DNA of 64,000 bases, taken from Clostridia bacterium. Its GTDB lineage: Bacteria; Bacillota; Clostridia; Oscillospirales; Acutalibacteraceae. Below, in pieces: positions 25,870-33,947 of the stretch. The stretch's first letter is position 1. Each line of letters starts with the position of its first letter. Location of the stretch: NCBI GenBank assembly GCA_017521125.1, contig JAFXDV010000007.1, positions 124,001 through 188,000 on the forward strand. Direction: 5' to 3'. A model generated the notes under the pieces. It searched no databases, was not told the origin of the DNA, and saw only the letters and a list, made by a program, of their open reading frames with translations. The translations under genes were made by a program, and so were the position numbers.

Positions 25870-25898
25870 ATTATACTTATTCTTTATATAAATATCAA
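25870..25898 (-). promoter_or_regulatory. Promoter of the murD operon
   Basis: On the minus strand TTGATA (25893-25898), 17 nt, TATAAT (25870-25875). Confidence 0.8.
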
Positions 25899-25946
25899 CA
25901 AGTTTAATAAATAAAAAATTTTTGAACAAATTATTAATTTTTATGG

Positions 25947-25975
25947 TTGAAAAATGTCACAATATAGTTTATAAT
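25947..25975 (+). promoter_or_regulatory. Promoter of xpt
   Basis: TTGAAA (25947-25952), 17 nt, TATAAT (25970-25975). The leader is only about 25 nt, so there is no purine riboswitch here. Confidence 0.75.
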
Positions 25976-26008
25976 ATTTCCATAAAAGTTTTCGGTGGTG
26001 ATATTAAG

Positions 26009-26581
26009 ATGAAATTGCTTGAGGACAGAATTTTAAAGGATGGAATAGTAGCCGACGGCGACGTTCTAAAGGTTTCAAGTTTCGTTAATCACCAGATAGA
26101 TGTTGAGCTTATGTGTGAGCTTGGCAAGGAGTTTCACAGACTTTTTAAAGACAGTGGCATAAATAAGATTTTAACTATCGAGGCATCGGGAATTGGCATC
26201 GCATGTATTACTGCGCAGTATTTCTCTGTGCCTGTTGTTTTTGCTAAGAAATCTAAGACCAGCAACATTTCAGACAGCCTGTATACCGCTAAGGTTCATT
26301 CCTTTACCCACGGCAACGTATCGGATATAGTGGTGGACAAGCAGTTTTTAAATTCTGACGATAAGATTTTACTTATAGATGATTTTCTTGCTAACGGATG
26401 CGCCTTGTTAGGCCTCAAAGCCCTTTGCGATGCGGCAGGAGCCCAGGTTATGGGGGCGGGAATCGTTATCGAAAAGCAGTATCAGGGCGGCGGCGATAAG
26501 CTCAGAGAAATGGGCATAAGGGTTGAAAGCCTTGCTAAGATTAAAAGTATGGAAAACGGAAAAATAGTTTTCTGTAAATAA
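26009..26581 (+). CDS. xpt: Xanthine phosphoribosyltransferase
   Basis: A 190-residue type I phosphoribosyltransferase that converts xanthine plus PRPP to XMP. It begins MKLLEDRILKDGIV like B. subtilis Xpt. ASGIGIACITAQYFSVPVVFAKK is the base-side region and ILLIDDFLANGCALLG the PRPP loop. ATG 26009 has GGTGGTG 8 nt upstream. It precedes a BMP-type nucleoside ABC transporter, so uptake and salvage are grouped; the XMP formed enters at the step after guaB (57.2 kb). Confidence 0.93.
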   Translation: MKLLEDRILKDGIVADGDVLKVSSFVNHQIDVELMCELGKEFHRLFKDSGINKILTIEASGIGIACITAQYFSVPVVFAKKSKTSNISDSLYTAKVHSFTHGNVSDIVVDKQFLNSDDKILLIDDFLANGCALLGLKALCDAAGAQVMGAGIVIEKQYQGGGDKLREMGIRVESLAKIKSMENGKIVFCK

Positions 26582-26624
26582 TGGATGTAATTTAAATTTA
26601 CATAAATTTAAGGAGGACAAAAAA

Positions 26625-27881
26625 ATGAAAAAGTTACTCGCACTTGTTCTTGCCATCGTTATGCTTTTCTGCTTTGCAGGATGCGGCGAAAATGGCGGCA
26701 AACTTCTCGGCATGAGCGAAGCTCCTATCGAGGCAGTAGAAGTAAAGGTCGATTATGAAATTCCTGATGATTTCAAAATCGGTTTCATCTGCTTACATGA
26801 TGAAAACTCTACCTATGACCTTAACTTCCTCAATGCTGTAGATGCTATCCAAAAGGCTACCGGTCTTAAGGACGAGCAGGTTATCGTTAAAACCAACATT
26901 GGTGAAGACGATGCTTGCTACAACACAGCTAAAGACTTAGCTACACAGGGATGCAAAATTATCTTTGCTAACTCCTTCGGTCATGAAGCATTTATGATCA
27001 AGGCTGCAAAAGAGTTCCCTAATGTTGAGTTCTGCCATGCTACCGGTACAAAGGCTCACACAGAAGGTCTTGCTAACTATCACAACGCATTTGCTTCTAT
27101 CTATCAGGGTAGATACCTCGCTGGCGTTGCTGCAGGTCTCAAACTCAATGAAATGATTAAAGAAGGCAAAATTACTGCTGACAAGGCTAAGATGGGTTAT
27201 GTAGGCGCATTTACCTATGCAGAGGTTATCTCTGGTTACACATCTTTCTATCTTGGCGCAAAGAGTGTTTGCCCAAGCGTAACTATGGACGTTCAGTTCA
27301 CTGGTTCTTGGTATGACCCAACTGAAGAGAAGAACGCTGCTGAAGCTCTTATCGCTAAGAATTGCGTTCTTATTTCTCAGCACGCTGACTCTATGGGTGC
27401 TCCTGGTGCTTGCGAAGCTGCAGGTATTCCTAACGTTTCTTACAACGGCGCTACCTATGAGTCTTGCCCAGAGACCTTCATCGTTTCTTCCAGAATTGAC
27501 TGGACTCCTTACTACAACTACATCATTAAGAGTGTTGTAAAGGGCGAGAAGATTGCTGCTGACTGGTGCGGTGGCATTGCAGAAGGTTCTGTAGTTCTTA
27601 CCGGTGTTAACCAGGATGTTGCTGCAGAAGGTACAGTTGCTAAGATTAAGGAAGTTGTAAAGGGATTTGCTGAAGGTACTGTTAAGGTATTCGATACCAA
27701 GACATTCACCGTTGAAGGCAAGGAACTCACCTCTTACGTTGCTGACGTTGACGATATGGGCGACTACAAGCCTGATACCGAGGTTGTAGCTGACGGCGCA
27801 TTCAATGAATCAGTAAAACGTTCTGCACCTTACTTTGACCTTAAGATTGATGGAATCACTCGTCTAAACGAGAAGTTCTAA
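26625..27881 (+). CDS. BMP family ABC transporter substrate-binding lipoprotein
   Basis: A 418-residue lipoprotein (lipobox CFAGC) of the BmpA/PnrA family, which binds purine nucleosides outside the membrane. FKIGFICLHDENSTYDLNFL, NIGEDDACYNTAKDLATQGCKIIFANSFGHE and YHNAFASIYQGRYLAGVAAGL are family hallmarks. A perfect AAGGAGG precedes the ATG. The codon choice is unlike its neighbours in using many T-ending codons (for example GCT), consistent with high expression. The ATPase and two permeases follow. Confidence 0.93.
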   Translation: MKKLLALVLAIVMLFCFAGCGENGGKLLGMSEAPIEAVEVKVDYEIPDDFKIGFICLHDENSTYDLNFLNAVDAIQKATGLKDEQVIVKTNIGEDDACYNTAKDLATQGCKIIFANSFGHEAFMIKAAKEFPNVEFCHATGTKAHTEGLANYHNAFASIYQGRYLAGVAAGLKLNEMIKEGKITADKAKMGYVGAFTYAEVISGYTSFYLGAKSVCPSVTMDVQFTGSWYDPTEEKNAAEALIAKNCVLISQHADSMGAPGACEAAGIPNVSYNGATYESCPETFIVSSRIDWTPYYNYIIKSVVKGEKIAADWCGGIAEGSVVLTGVNQDVAAEGTVAKIKEVVKGFAEGTVKVFDTKTFTVEGKELTSYVADVDDMGDYKPDTEVVADGAFNESVKRSAPYFDLKIDGITRLNEKF

Positions 27882-27892
27882 GTTAAAACTTT

Positions 27893-27928
27893 TAGGGCGG
27901 GGCAATTTAGCACCGCCCTAATGTCTTT
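27893..27928 (+). terminator. Hairpin between the BMP gene and the ABC ATPase gene
   Basis: TAGGGCGG / CCGCCCTA with a 12-nt loop, then AATGTCTTTTT. It is probably a partial terminator that leaves the binding protein in excess over the membrane parts. Confidence 0.65.
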
Positions 27929-28002
27929 TTAAATCTTAAAAAAGATTACCTTTTAGAAGATAGTTTTTTTTAAGACTTAAAATTTTTAAGGAGGAAAAAA
28001 GC

Positions 28003-29532
28003 TTGGCAACTGCGGCTATAGAATTAAGAAACATTACCAAAACCTTTGGAAGTGTTGTTGCAAACCGAGACGTTAATCTCAGCGTTAACCGTGGAGAGAT
28101 TTTATCCATTCTCGGCGAAAACGGAAGCGGCAAAACAACCCTTATGAATATGATTTCAGGCATTTATTTTCCTGATAGCGGACAAATATTCATAGATGGT
28201 AAAGAGGTTGTTATCCGTTCTCCAAAGGATGCTTTTGACCATAAAATAGGTATGATTCATCAGCACTTTAAGCTCGTTGATGTTTTCTCTGCTACCGAAA
28301 ACATTATTTTAGGACTTAAAGGAAAAAATAAATACAACGTTAAGGAATCAGCTAAAAAGGTGGAGGAAATCAGTCATAAATATGGCTTTGACATCGACCC
28401 TAATAAAATGATTCACGAAATGTCGGTTTCCGAAAAACAGACGGTTGAAATTATAAAGGTTTTGTATAGAGGAGCAGATATTCTTATTCTCGACGAGCCT
28501 ACCGCTGTTTTAACACCTCAGGAAACTCAAAAGCTTTTTGCAATTCTACGCCGTATGCGTGATGACGGAAAGTCTATTATAATTATAACCCACAAGCTTC
28601 ACGAGGTTCTTTCTCTCTCTGACAGAGTATCTGTTCTTAGAAAGGGCGAGTATGTAGGTACAGTTAATACCGCCGAGACAAACGAGAGTGAGCTTACCGA
28701 AATGATGGTGGGCAAGAAAATCTCACTTAATATTCACAGAAGCGAACCTAAGGACTGTCAGGACAGACTGTGCGTTGAAAATATCAACTGCGTTAGTCGT
28801 GAGGGAGTAAAGCTTCTTGACTCGGTTTCCTTTTCTGCAAAAAGTGGAGAAATTCTTGGTATTGCAGGAATTGCAGGTAGCGGACAAAGAGAGCTTTTAG
28901 AGGCTATTGCAGGTCTTCAGCATATTGATAGCGGAAAAATTATTTACAACAATCCTAAAACAGGTTTGCAGGATAATTTAAGAGATAAAACCCCTCTTCA
29001 GATAAGAGAACTTGGTGTCAGACTTTCCTTTGTTCCTGAGGATAGACTTGGAATGGGACTTGTTGGTAATATGGGTATTACCGACAATATGATGCTCAGG
29101 TCCTACCGAAAGGGCAAATCTGTATTCTTAGAAAGAAAGGCTCCTCACGACCTTGCTGAAAAGATAATTGCCGACCTTGAGGTTGTTACACCCGGCACCG
29201 AAACCCCTGTAAGAAGACTTTCTGGCGGTAACGTTCAAAAGGTTTTAGTCGGTCGTGAAATTGCCGCTGCACCCACCGTTTTAATGGCAGCTTATCCTGT
29301 AAGAGGCCTTGATATAAACTCTTCTTACACTATTTATAATCTTTTAAATGAGCAAAAAGAGCGTGGCGTTGCGGTTATCTTTGTAGGTGAAGACCTTGAC
29401 GTTCTAATTGAACTATGCGATAGAATTTTGGTAATCGGCTCAGGCTGTGTCACCGGAATTGTTGATGCAAGAACTACCACGAAAGAAGAAATCGGTCTTC
29501 TTATGACTAAGGGAAAAGGAGAAGAAAAATAA
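28003..29532 (+). CDS. Nucleoside ABC transporter, double ATP-binding protein
   Basis: A 509-residue protein with two fused ATPase domains, as in NupA/YufO. Domain one is canonical: GENGSGKTTL, signature MSVSEKQTVEI, Walker B LILDEPTAVLTP. Domain two is degenerate, with GIAGSGQREL, LSGGNVQKVLVGRE and MAAYPVRGLD, as is usual in this family. The TTG start at 28003 has AAGGAGG upstream. It ends one base into the next permease gene. Confidence 0.93.
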   Translation: MATAAIELRNITKTFGSVVANRDVNLSVNRGEILSILGENGSGKTTLMNMISGIYFPDSGQIFIDGKEVVIRSPKDAFDHKIGMIHQHFKLVDVFSATENIILGLKGKNKYNVKESAKKVEEISHKYGFDIDPNKMIHEMSVSEKQTVEIIKVLYRGADILILDEPTAVLTPQETQKLFAILRRMRDDGKSIIIITHKLHEVLSLSDRVSVLRKGEYVGTVNTAETNESELTEMMVGKKISLNIHRSEPKDCQDRLCVENINCVSREGVKLLDSVSFSAKSGEILGIAGIAGSGQRELLEAIAGLQHIDSGKIIYNNPKTGLQDNLRDKTPLQIRELGVRLSFVPEDRLGMGLVGNMGITDNMMLRSYRKGKSVFLERKAPHDLAEKIIADLEVVTPGTETPVRRLSGGNVQKVLVGREIAAAPTVLMAAYPVRGLDINSSYTIYNLLNEQKERGVAVIFVGEDLDVLIELCDRILVIGSGCVTGIVDARTTTKEEIGLLMTKGKGEEK

Positions 29533-30623
29533 TGGAAAATACAAAAGCTAAAAATTCTCTTTCCTTTCATATTGTAAAGCGTGAGCAAACTGTTTGGTAT
29601 AAGGGCCTTGCTATCCGTGCTATTGCAGTTCTTTTAGCTCTCGTGGTTTCAGGTATAGTCATAACACTCTTAACCGATAAAAATCCACTTGCCGTTTATA
29701 AGTCAATGTGGAGTGGCGCTTTTGGAATGGATATCCGTATTTGGAGTCTTTTCCAGGACGTCGCTATTCTCCTTTGTATTTCACTTGCAGTTACACCTGC
29801 TTTTAAAATGAAATTCTGGAATATCGGCGCAGAGGGTCAGGTGCTTATAGGCGGACTCGCTACCATTTCGGTTATGATGTTCTTAGGCGGCAAGATACCG
29901 CTACCTTTACTTTTAATCATAATGATTGTCGCATCTATTTTAGCAGGTATCATTTGGGCGGTTGTTCCGGCTATATTTAAAGCCTTTTGGAATACCAACG
30001 AAACACTGTTTACCCTTATGATGAACTATGTAGCAATTCAGCTTGTTTCATATTTTTTAAAGGTTTTCGTTAAAACAGGTTCAGGAGTTTTGTTCCCAAT
30101 GCCTGAATTTGGTTTCCCCGTGCTCTTTAATCAACCATACTTACTGAACATAATTATCGTTTCAGCTTTAACTATCGCTGTTTATATTTACCTTAAATAT
30201 ACAAAACAAGGATATGAAATCTCGGTAGTAGGCGAGAGCCAGAATACCGCAAACTATATTGGTATTAACGTTAAAAAGGTTGTAATCAGAACCCTTATAG
30301 TATCAGGTGCTCTTTGCGGTATCGCAGGTCTTTTGCTTGTTGGCGGCACAAACCATACAATCAACACCGAAACCGCAGGCGGTAGAGGTTTTACCGCAAT
30401 TATGGTTTCTTGGCTTGCTAAGTTTAACCCATTCTTTATGGTAGTTACAAGCTTTATTATCGTGTTTTTACAAAAGGGAGCTCAACAGGTTTCTACCGAT
30501 TTCAGACTTCCTCAAGCAATCAGTGATATTGTAACAGGTATTATTTTATTCTTTATAATCGGTTGCGAATTTTTCTTAAACTATAAAATTGTAGTAAGCA
30601 AAAACGGAAAGGAGAATGACTAA
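29532..30623 (+). CDS. Nucleoside ABC transporter, permease 1
   Basis: A 363-residue membrane protein (BPD_transp_2 family, NupB/YufP type) with about nine membrane segments. KMKFWNIGAEGQVLIGGL and GYEISVVGESQNTANYIGINVKKVVIRTLIVSGALCGIAGLL are the typical cytoplasmic-loop motifs. Start and stop overlap its neighbours by one base each, giving tight coupling. Confidence 0.93.
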   Translation: MENTKAKNSLSFHIVKREQTVWYKGLAIRAIAVLLALVVSGIVITLLTDKNPLAVYKSMWSGAFGMDIRIWSLFQDVAILLCISLAVTPAFKMKFWNIGAEGQVLIGGLATISVMMFLGGKIPLPLLLIIMIVASILAGIIWAVVPAIFKAFWNTNETLFTLMMNYVAIQLVSYFLKVFVKTGSGVLFPMPEFGFPVLFNQPYLLNIIIVSALTIAVYIYLKYTKQGYEISVVGESQNTANYIGINVKKVVIRTLIVSGALCGIAGLLLVGGTNHTINTETAGGRGFTAIMVSWLAKFNPFFMVVTSFIIVFLQKGAQQVSTDFRLPQAISDIVTGIILFFIIGCEFFLNYKIVVSKNGKEND

Positions 30624-31570
30624 TGTTAGCCTTTCTAGTTAGTGCAATTAGACTTGGTATGGTATTTCTCTTTGGTTCAACAGGAGAAATTCTTACTGAA
30701 AAATCAGGACATTTAAACCTTGGTACACCGGGTGTTATGTGTGTGGGTGCTTCTTGCGGTTGCTTTGCTGAGTATATTTATCTTAAATCGGTAGGCCCTT
30801 ATGCTTCTCCCGCGGTTGCAATTCTCGTTGCAGTTGTTGCAACCTTTGTAGGTGCCGCTTTAATGGGACTTTTATTCAGCTTTTTAACCGTAACTCTCAG
30901 AGCAAACCAAAACGTTACTGGTCTTGCCCTTACAACTTTAGGTATCGGTATATCTGACTATATGATAGCAAAAGCAGGAACCTCTTTTGGTAGAGCAAGT
31001 AAATTCTTTACCACCTCTCTTCCTTTTGCTAAGGACTTAGGTTGGTTTGGAGAGCTTTTCCTATCCCACGGAATTATGATTTATCTTGCTATTATTGTAG
31101 CTCTTGTTTGTTCCTTTGTTTTATCTAAAACAAGAGTCGGACTTAATTTACGTTCGGTAGGCGAAAATCCTGCAACTGCAGATGCGGCAGGAATTAACGT
31201 TTCCCTCTATCGCTACGTTGCGACCTGCATCGGTTCAGGTATTTCAGGCCTTGGTGGACTTACCTTCATTATGGACTACCTCAATGGAAACTGGGAATAT
31301 TGTATAGATGCTTTTGGTTGGCTCTCTATCGCCCTTGTAATCTTTACAGTCTGGAAGCCTAACCTCGCAATTTTAGGCTCAATTATTTTTGGTGCCCTTT
31401 ATATTGCAAGTAGCTATATTACAGGAGTTAGTTTTGCAGGAAAAGAGCTTTTCAAAATGCTTCCTTATATTGTAACTATTATAGTTTTAATCATTACAAG
31501 TATGAGAAGCAGAAAGAAAAATCAGCCACCCGAGAGCCTAGGACTTTCTTATTTCAGAGAAGAAAGATAA
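30623..31570 (+). CDS. Nucleoside ABC transporter, permease 2
   Basis: A 315-residue membrane protein (NupC/YufQ type). GEILTEKSGHLNLGTPGVMCVGA and GLNLRSVGENPATADAAGINVSLYRYVATCIGSGISGLGG are the hallmarks of the second permease. It completes the purine nucleoside uptake system. It ends only 6 bp before the promoter of the aroF leader. Confidence 0.93.
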   Translation: MLAFLVSAIRLGMVFLFGSTGEILTEKSGHLNLGTPGVMCVGASCGCFAEYIYLKSVGPYASPAVAILVAVVATFVGAALMGLLFSFLTVTLRANQNVTGLALTTLGIGISDYMIAKAGTSFGRASKFFTTSLPFAKDLGWFGELFLSHGIMIYLAIIVALVCSFVLSKTRVGLNLRSVGENPATADAAGINVSLYRYVATCIGSGISGLGGLTFIMDYLNGNWEYCIDAFGWLSIALVIFTVWKPNLAILGSIIFGALYIASSYITGVSFAGKELFKMLPYIVTIIVLIITSMRSRKKNQPPESLGLSYFREER

Positions 31571-31575
31571 AAACT

Positions 31576-31604
31576 TTGACAAGATATAAAACTTGTGTTA
31601 TACT
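31576..31604 (+). promoter_or_regulatory. Promoter of the aroF leader
   Basis: TTGACA (31576-31581), 17 nt, TATACT (31599-31604). Transcription should start near 31611, about 20 nt before the leader peptide. Confidence 0.85.
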
Positions 31605-31632
31605 CGTTTTATCAAAAGAAAAGAGAATTTTT

Positions 31633-31704
31633 ATGACTAACTTTATTTGTACAAATTATTATTACAACTACCGCTATTATTTTAATGGCGTTATTTGTGT
31701 TTAA
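31633..31704 (+). CDS. Tyr-rich leader peptide of aroF
   Basis: A 23-codon reading frame with a weak AAGAG site upstream. Its core TNYYYNYRYYF has six tyrosines at positions 9, 10, 11, 13, 15 and 16, plus Phe at 4 and 17. The stop codon is 31702-31704. The peptide itself is expected to have no function; the ribosome's position on the Tyr codons senses charged tRNA-Tyr. It lies between a consensus promoter and a terminator/antiterminator pair before the first enzyme of aromatic amino acid synthesis. Confidence 0.82.
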   Translation: MTNFICTNYYYNYRYYFNGVICV

Positions 31705-31705
31705 T

Positions 31706-31757
31706 ATATAAATGTGCAATTAGTTGTATTTATTGATTTTACGCCGCACATTTATAT
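31706..31757 (+). promoter_or_regulatory. Antiterminator of the aroF attenuator
   Basis: ATATAAATGTGC (31706-31717) is perfectly complementary to GCACATTTATAT (31746-31757), which contains the left arm and loop of the terminator. The pairing would preclude the terminator. Its upstream strand starts two bases after the leader stop codon and would be covered by a ribosome finishing the leader. Confidence 0.8.
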
Positions 31758-31770
31758 GTGCGGCGTTTTA
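31741..31770 (+). terminator. Attenuator terminator of aroF
   Basis: Perfect 11-bp GC-rich stem ACGCCGCACAT / ATGTGCGGCGT with loop TTAT, then TTTTACTTT. Confidence 0.88.
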
Positions 31771-31777
31771 CTTTGGT

Positions 31778-32056
31778 TAGCCAAAGCATTTAAACCCGAA
31801 CCAGCCTAAAAGGGCGGTTTTAAGGCGTCTTTTGGCTCTTTGTCGAGTATTAAGCGACAGCTTTATGTACTTCGCATCACCAAAATCCACTCATAAAACC
31901 GCGCCTTTTAGGTCGCAGAATTTTGTGATAAAAGGAATTTAAGATGGGGCGAGGCACAAAACACAGCAAATCCTGACGGATTTGCGAGTATTTTAACAAA
32001 GTCACAGCGTGAAATCCTTATCCCAAAATCTGATTCGGGTTTGAATGTTTTGGCTA
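31778..32056. repeat. MITE-like palindromic repeat, copy 2
   Basis: A 279-bp element with the same terminal inverted repeats as copy 1 (starting TAGCCAAAGCATT; ending TTTGGCTA) and the same internal hairpins. In the long inner stem one T-A pair of copy 1 is A-T here, a compensatory change. It lies between the attenuator and the aroF ribosome binding site (AAAGGAG at 32061), the same placement as copy 1. Confidence 0.85.
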
Positions 32057-32076
32057 ATAAAAAGGAGTTTTCTACA

Positions 32077-33078
32077 ATGGTAGTAATTTTAAAACACGGC
32101 TACACCGAGCATCAGTTAGAAGAAGCCATAAAAGCTATGGAGGCAGGCGGCGTCAAAGTAATGATATCAAAGGGTATTGATACCACTATTTTGGGTGCCG
32201 AGGGTAATTCTGCCACCTTAGATATAGAATATTTGTCACAACTGCCCGGCGTCGAAAGGGTAATGCGAGTATCCGAGCCATACAAAAAGGCTAATCGCAA
32301 ATACCACCCCGACGATACAGTAATAGAACTTCCCGGTGGCAAAAAAATAGGCGAAGGCCTTTCGGTAATCGCAGGACCCTGCTCGGTTGAAAGCGAGGAG
32401 CAGATAGTCGGTATAGCAAAGGCGGTAAAGGAGTCGGGTGCTACTGCGCTCAGAGGCGGTGCATTTAAGCCCAGAACCTCCCCCTATGCTTTCCAAGGAC
32501 TTGAGGACGACGGAATAAACCTATTAATAAAGGCTAAAAAGGCAACGGGACTCCCCATTGTTACCGAAATAATGTCTACCGATAAAATAGACCTTTTTGC
32601 CCAAAACGTTGACGTTATTCAGGTTGGCGCTCGTAATATGCAAAATTTCGACCTGCTAAAACAACTTGGCAAGTTAGATAAGCCTATTCTCCTTAAAAGA
32701 GGACTTTCTTCTACCATAGAGGAATGGCTTATGTCGGCAGAGTACATTATGGCAGGTGGAAACAATCAAGTTATTCTTTGTGAAAGGGGAATAAGAACCT
32801 TTGAAACCTATACCCGAAACACCCTTGATTTAAGCGCCGTTTTAGCAGTTAAAACACTATCGCACTTACCTGTGGTTGTTGACCCATCCCATGCTTGCGG
32901 CAAGGCATTTATGGTAGAAAAAATGTCCCTTGCGGCAATAGCAGCAGGTGCCGACGGACTAATTGTCGAGGTTCATAACGATCCTAAAAACGCACTTTGC
33001 GACGGCGCACAGTCCATCACGCCGGATGACTTTTCTATTTTAATGAAAAAAGCAGGAAAAATTGCAAATTGCTTGTAA
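32077..33078 (+). CDS. aroF: 3-deoxy-7-phosphoheptulonate synthase
   Basis: A 333-residue DAHP synthase that condenses phosphoenolpyruvate with erythrose 4-phosphate, the first step of aromatic amino acid synthesis. Residues 1-80 form a ferredoxin-like (ACT-type) regulatory domain; the barrel follows with AGPCSVES (about 99-106), KPRTSPYAFQG and VVDPSHACGK. No chorismate mutase domain is fused. ATG 32077 has AAAGGAG 9 nt upstream. A Tyr leader-peptide attenuator and a MITE-like element lie in its leader. Confidence 0.95.
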   Translation: MVVILKHGYTEHQLEEAIKAMEAGGVKVMISKGIDTTILGAEGNSATLDIEYLSQLPGVERVMRVSEPYKKANRKYHPDDTVIELPGGKKIGEGLSVIAGPCSVESEEQIVGIAKAVKESGATALRGGAFKPRTSPYAFQGLEDDGINLLIKAKKATGLPIVTEIMSTDKIDLFAQNVDVIQVGARNMQNFDLLKQLGKLDKPILLKRGLSSTIEEWLMSAEYIMAGGNNQVILCERGIRTFETYTRNTLDLSAVLAVKTLSHLPVVVDPSHACGKAFMVEKMSLAAIAAGADGLIVEVHNDPKNALCDGAQSITPDDFSILMKKAGKIANCL

Positions 33079-33135
33079 TTTTTAAATAATGTGGTAAAAT
33101 ATTAGTGTGACAAGTTCAAGTATGGAGGCGATATA

Positions 33136-33744
33136 ATGAGTATTCAAAATGAAGCTATGTTTAAACTAAGCTATGGCCTTTTTGTACTTACTGCAAAGGA
33201 TGCAGAGAAAGATAACGGCTGTATTATAAATACCGCAATGCAGATTACTGACAAACCTTTGCAGATAGTAGTTTGCGTAAATAAATCAAACTTTACCCAC
33301 GATATGATAATAAAAAGCCGTGAGTTTAATCTTTCAGTGCTTTCTGAAAAAGCAGACTTTGAAATTTTCAAGAGATTTGGTTTTTCAAGCGGCAGAGATA
33401 CAGACAAATTTTCAGATTATTCCTACGCAAAACGCAGCGAAAACGGTATTTTATATGTAACCGAAACTGTTAATGCCTTTATGTCGGCTAAGGTTACCTC
33501 TGTGGTAGACTGCGGCACACACTCAATGTTTATTGCCGAAATAACCGAGGCACAGGTTTTAAATGACGATAAATCGGTCACCTATGAGTACTATTTTGCT
33601 CATATTAAACCAAAACCCGAAAAGAAGAAAAAGGGATTTGTATGTAAAATATGCGGATATGTCTATGAGGGCGAAACCCTCCCTGAAGATTTTATCTGTC
33701 CGCTTTGCAAACACCCTGCATCAGATTTCGAGGAGCTGAAATAA
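33136..33744 (+). CDS. Flavin reductase-rubredoxin fusion (high-molecular-weight rubredoxin)
   Basis: A 202-residue electron carrier. Residues 1-150 are a flavin reductase-like FMN domain (FKLSYGLFVLTAKD, NTAMQITDKPLQIVVCVNKSNFTHDMI). Residues 165-202 are a rubredoxin with Cys170, Cys173, Cys188 and Cys191 binding one iron. Such fusions (Hrb) pass electrons from NAD(P)H oxidoreductases to flavodiiron proteins in oxygen or NO detoxification. GGAGG lies before the ATG. It is followed within 3 bp by two thiol-redox genes. Confidence 0.92.
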   Translation: MSIQNEAMFKLSYGLFVLTAKDAEKDNGCIINTAMQITDKPLQIVVCVNKSNFTHDMIIKSREFNLSVLSEKADFEIFKRFGFSSGRDTDKFSDYSYAKRSENGILYVTETVNAFMSAKVTSVVDCGTHSMFIAEITEAQVLNDDKSVTYEYYFAHIKPKPEKKKKGFVCKICGYVYEGETLPEDFICPLCKHPASDFEELK

Positions 33745-33747
33745 GAG

Positions 33748-33945
33748 ATGAAAATAAGACTAAATGAAGATGCCGCAACGGTGCAAAAAATAAAAGAAGG
33801 TCTAAAAAGAACAGGAGGCTATTGTCCTTGCCGCCTTGCTCGAACAGAGGAAAATATCTGTATGTGCGAGGAGTTTAAAAATCAGATAAAAGACCCTGAT
33901 TTTGAGGGATTTTGCCACTGTATGCTTTATTATAAGGAGAAATAA
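33748..33945 (+). CDS. Ferredoxin-thioredoxin reductase catalytic chain-like protein
   Basis: A 65-residue protein with three Cys-X-Cys pairs: Cys26-Pro-Cys28, Cys38-Met-Cys40 and Cys56-His-Cys58. This matches the catalytic subunit of ferredoxin-thioredoxin reductase, which uses a 4Fe-4S cluster and a redox disulfide, but it is shorter than the plant/cyanobacterial chain and the spacing between pairs differs. No variable chain gene is nearby. A thioredoxin gene follows after 2 bp, so reduction of that thioredoxin is the likely role. Confidence 0.85.
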   Translation: MKIRLNEDAATVQKIKEGLKRTGGYCPCRLARTEENICMCEEFKNQIKDPDFEGFCHCMLYYKEK

Positions 33946-33947
33946 AA

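Noticed and set aside
25837..26008. Guanine riboswitch before xpt
   Set aside because: The promoter lies only about 30 nt before the start codon and no aptamer-like three-way junction is visible.
31611..32076. T-box leader before aroF
   Set aside because: No AGGGTGGNACCGCG-type T-box is present; the leader instead shows a Tyr-rich frame with terminator and antiterminator.
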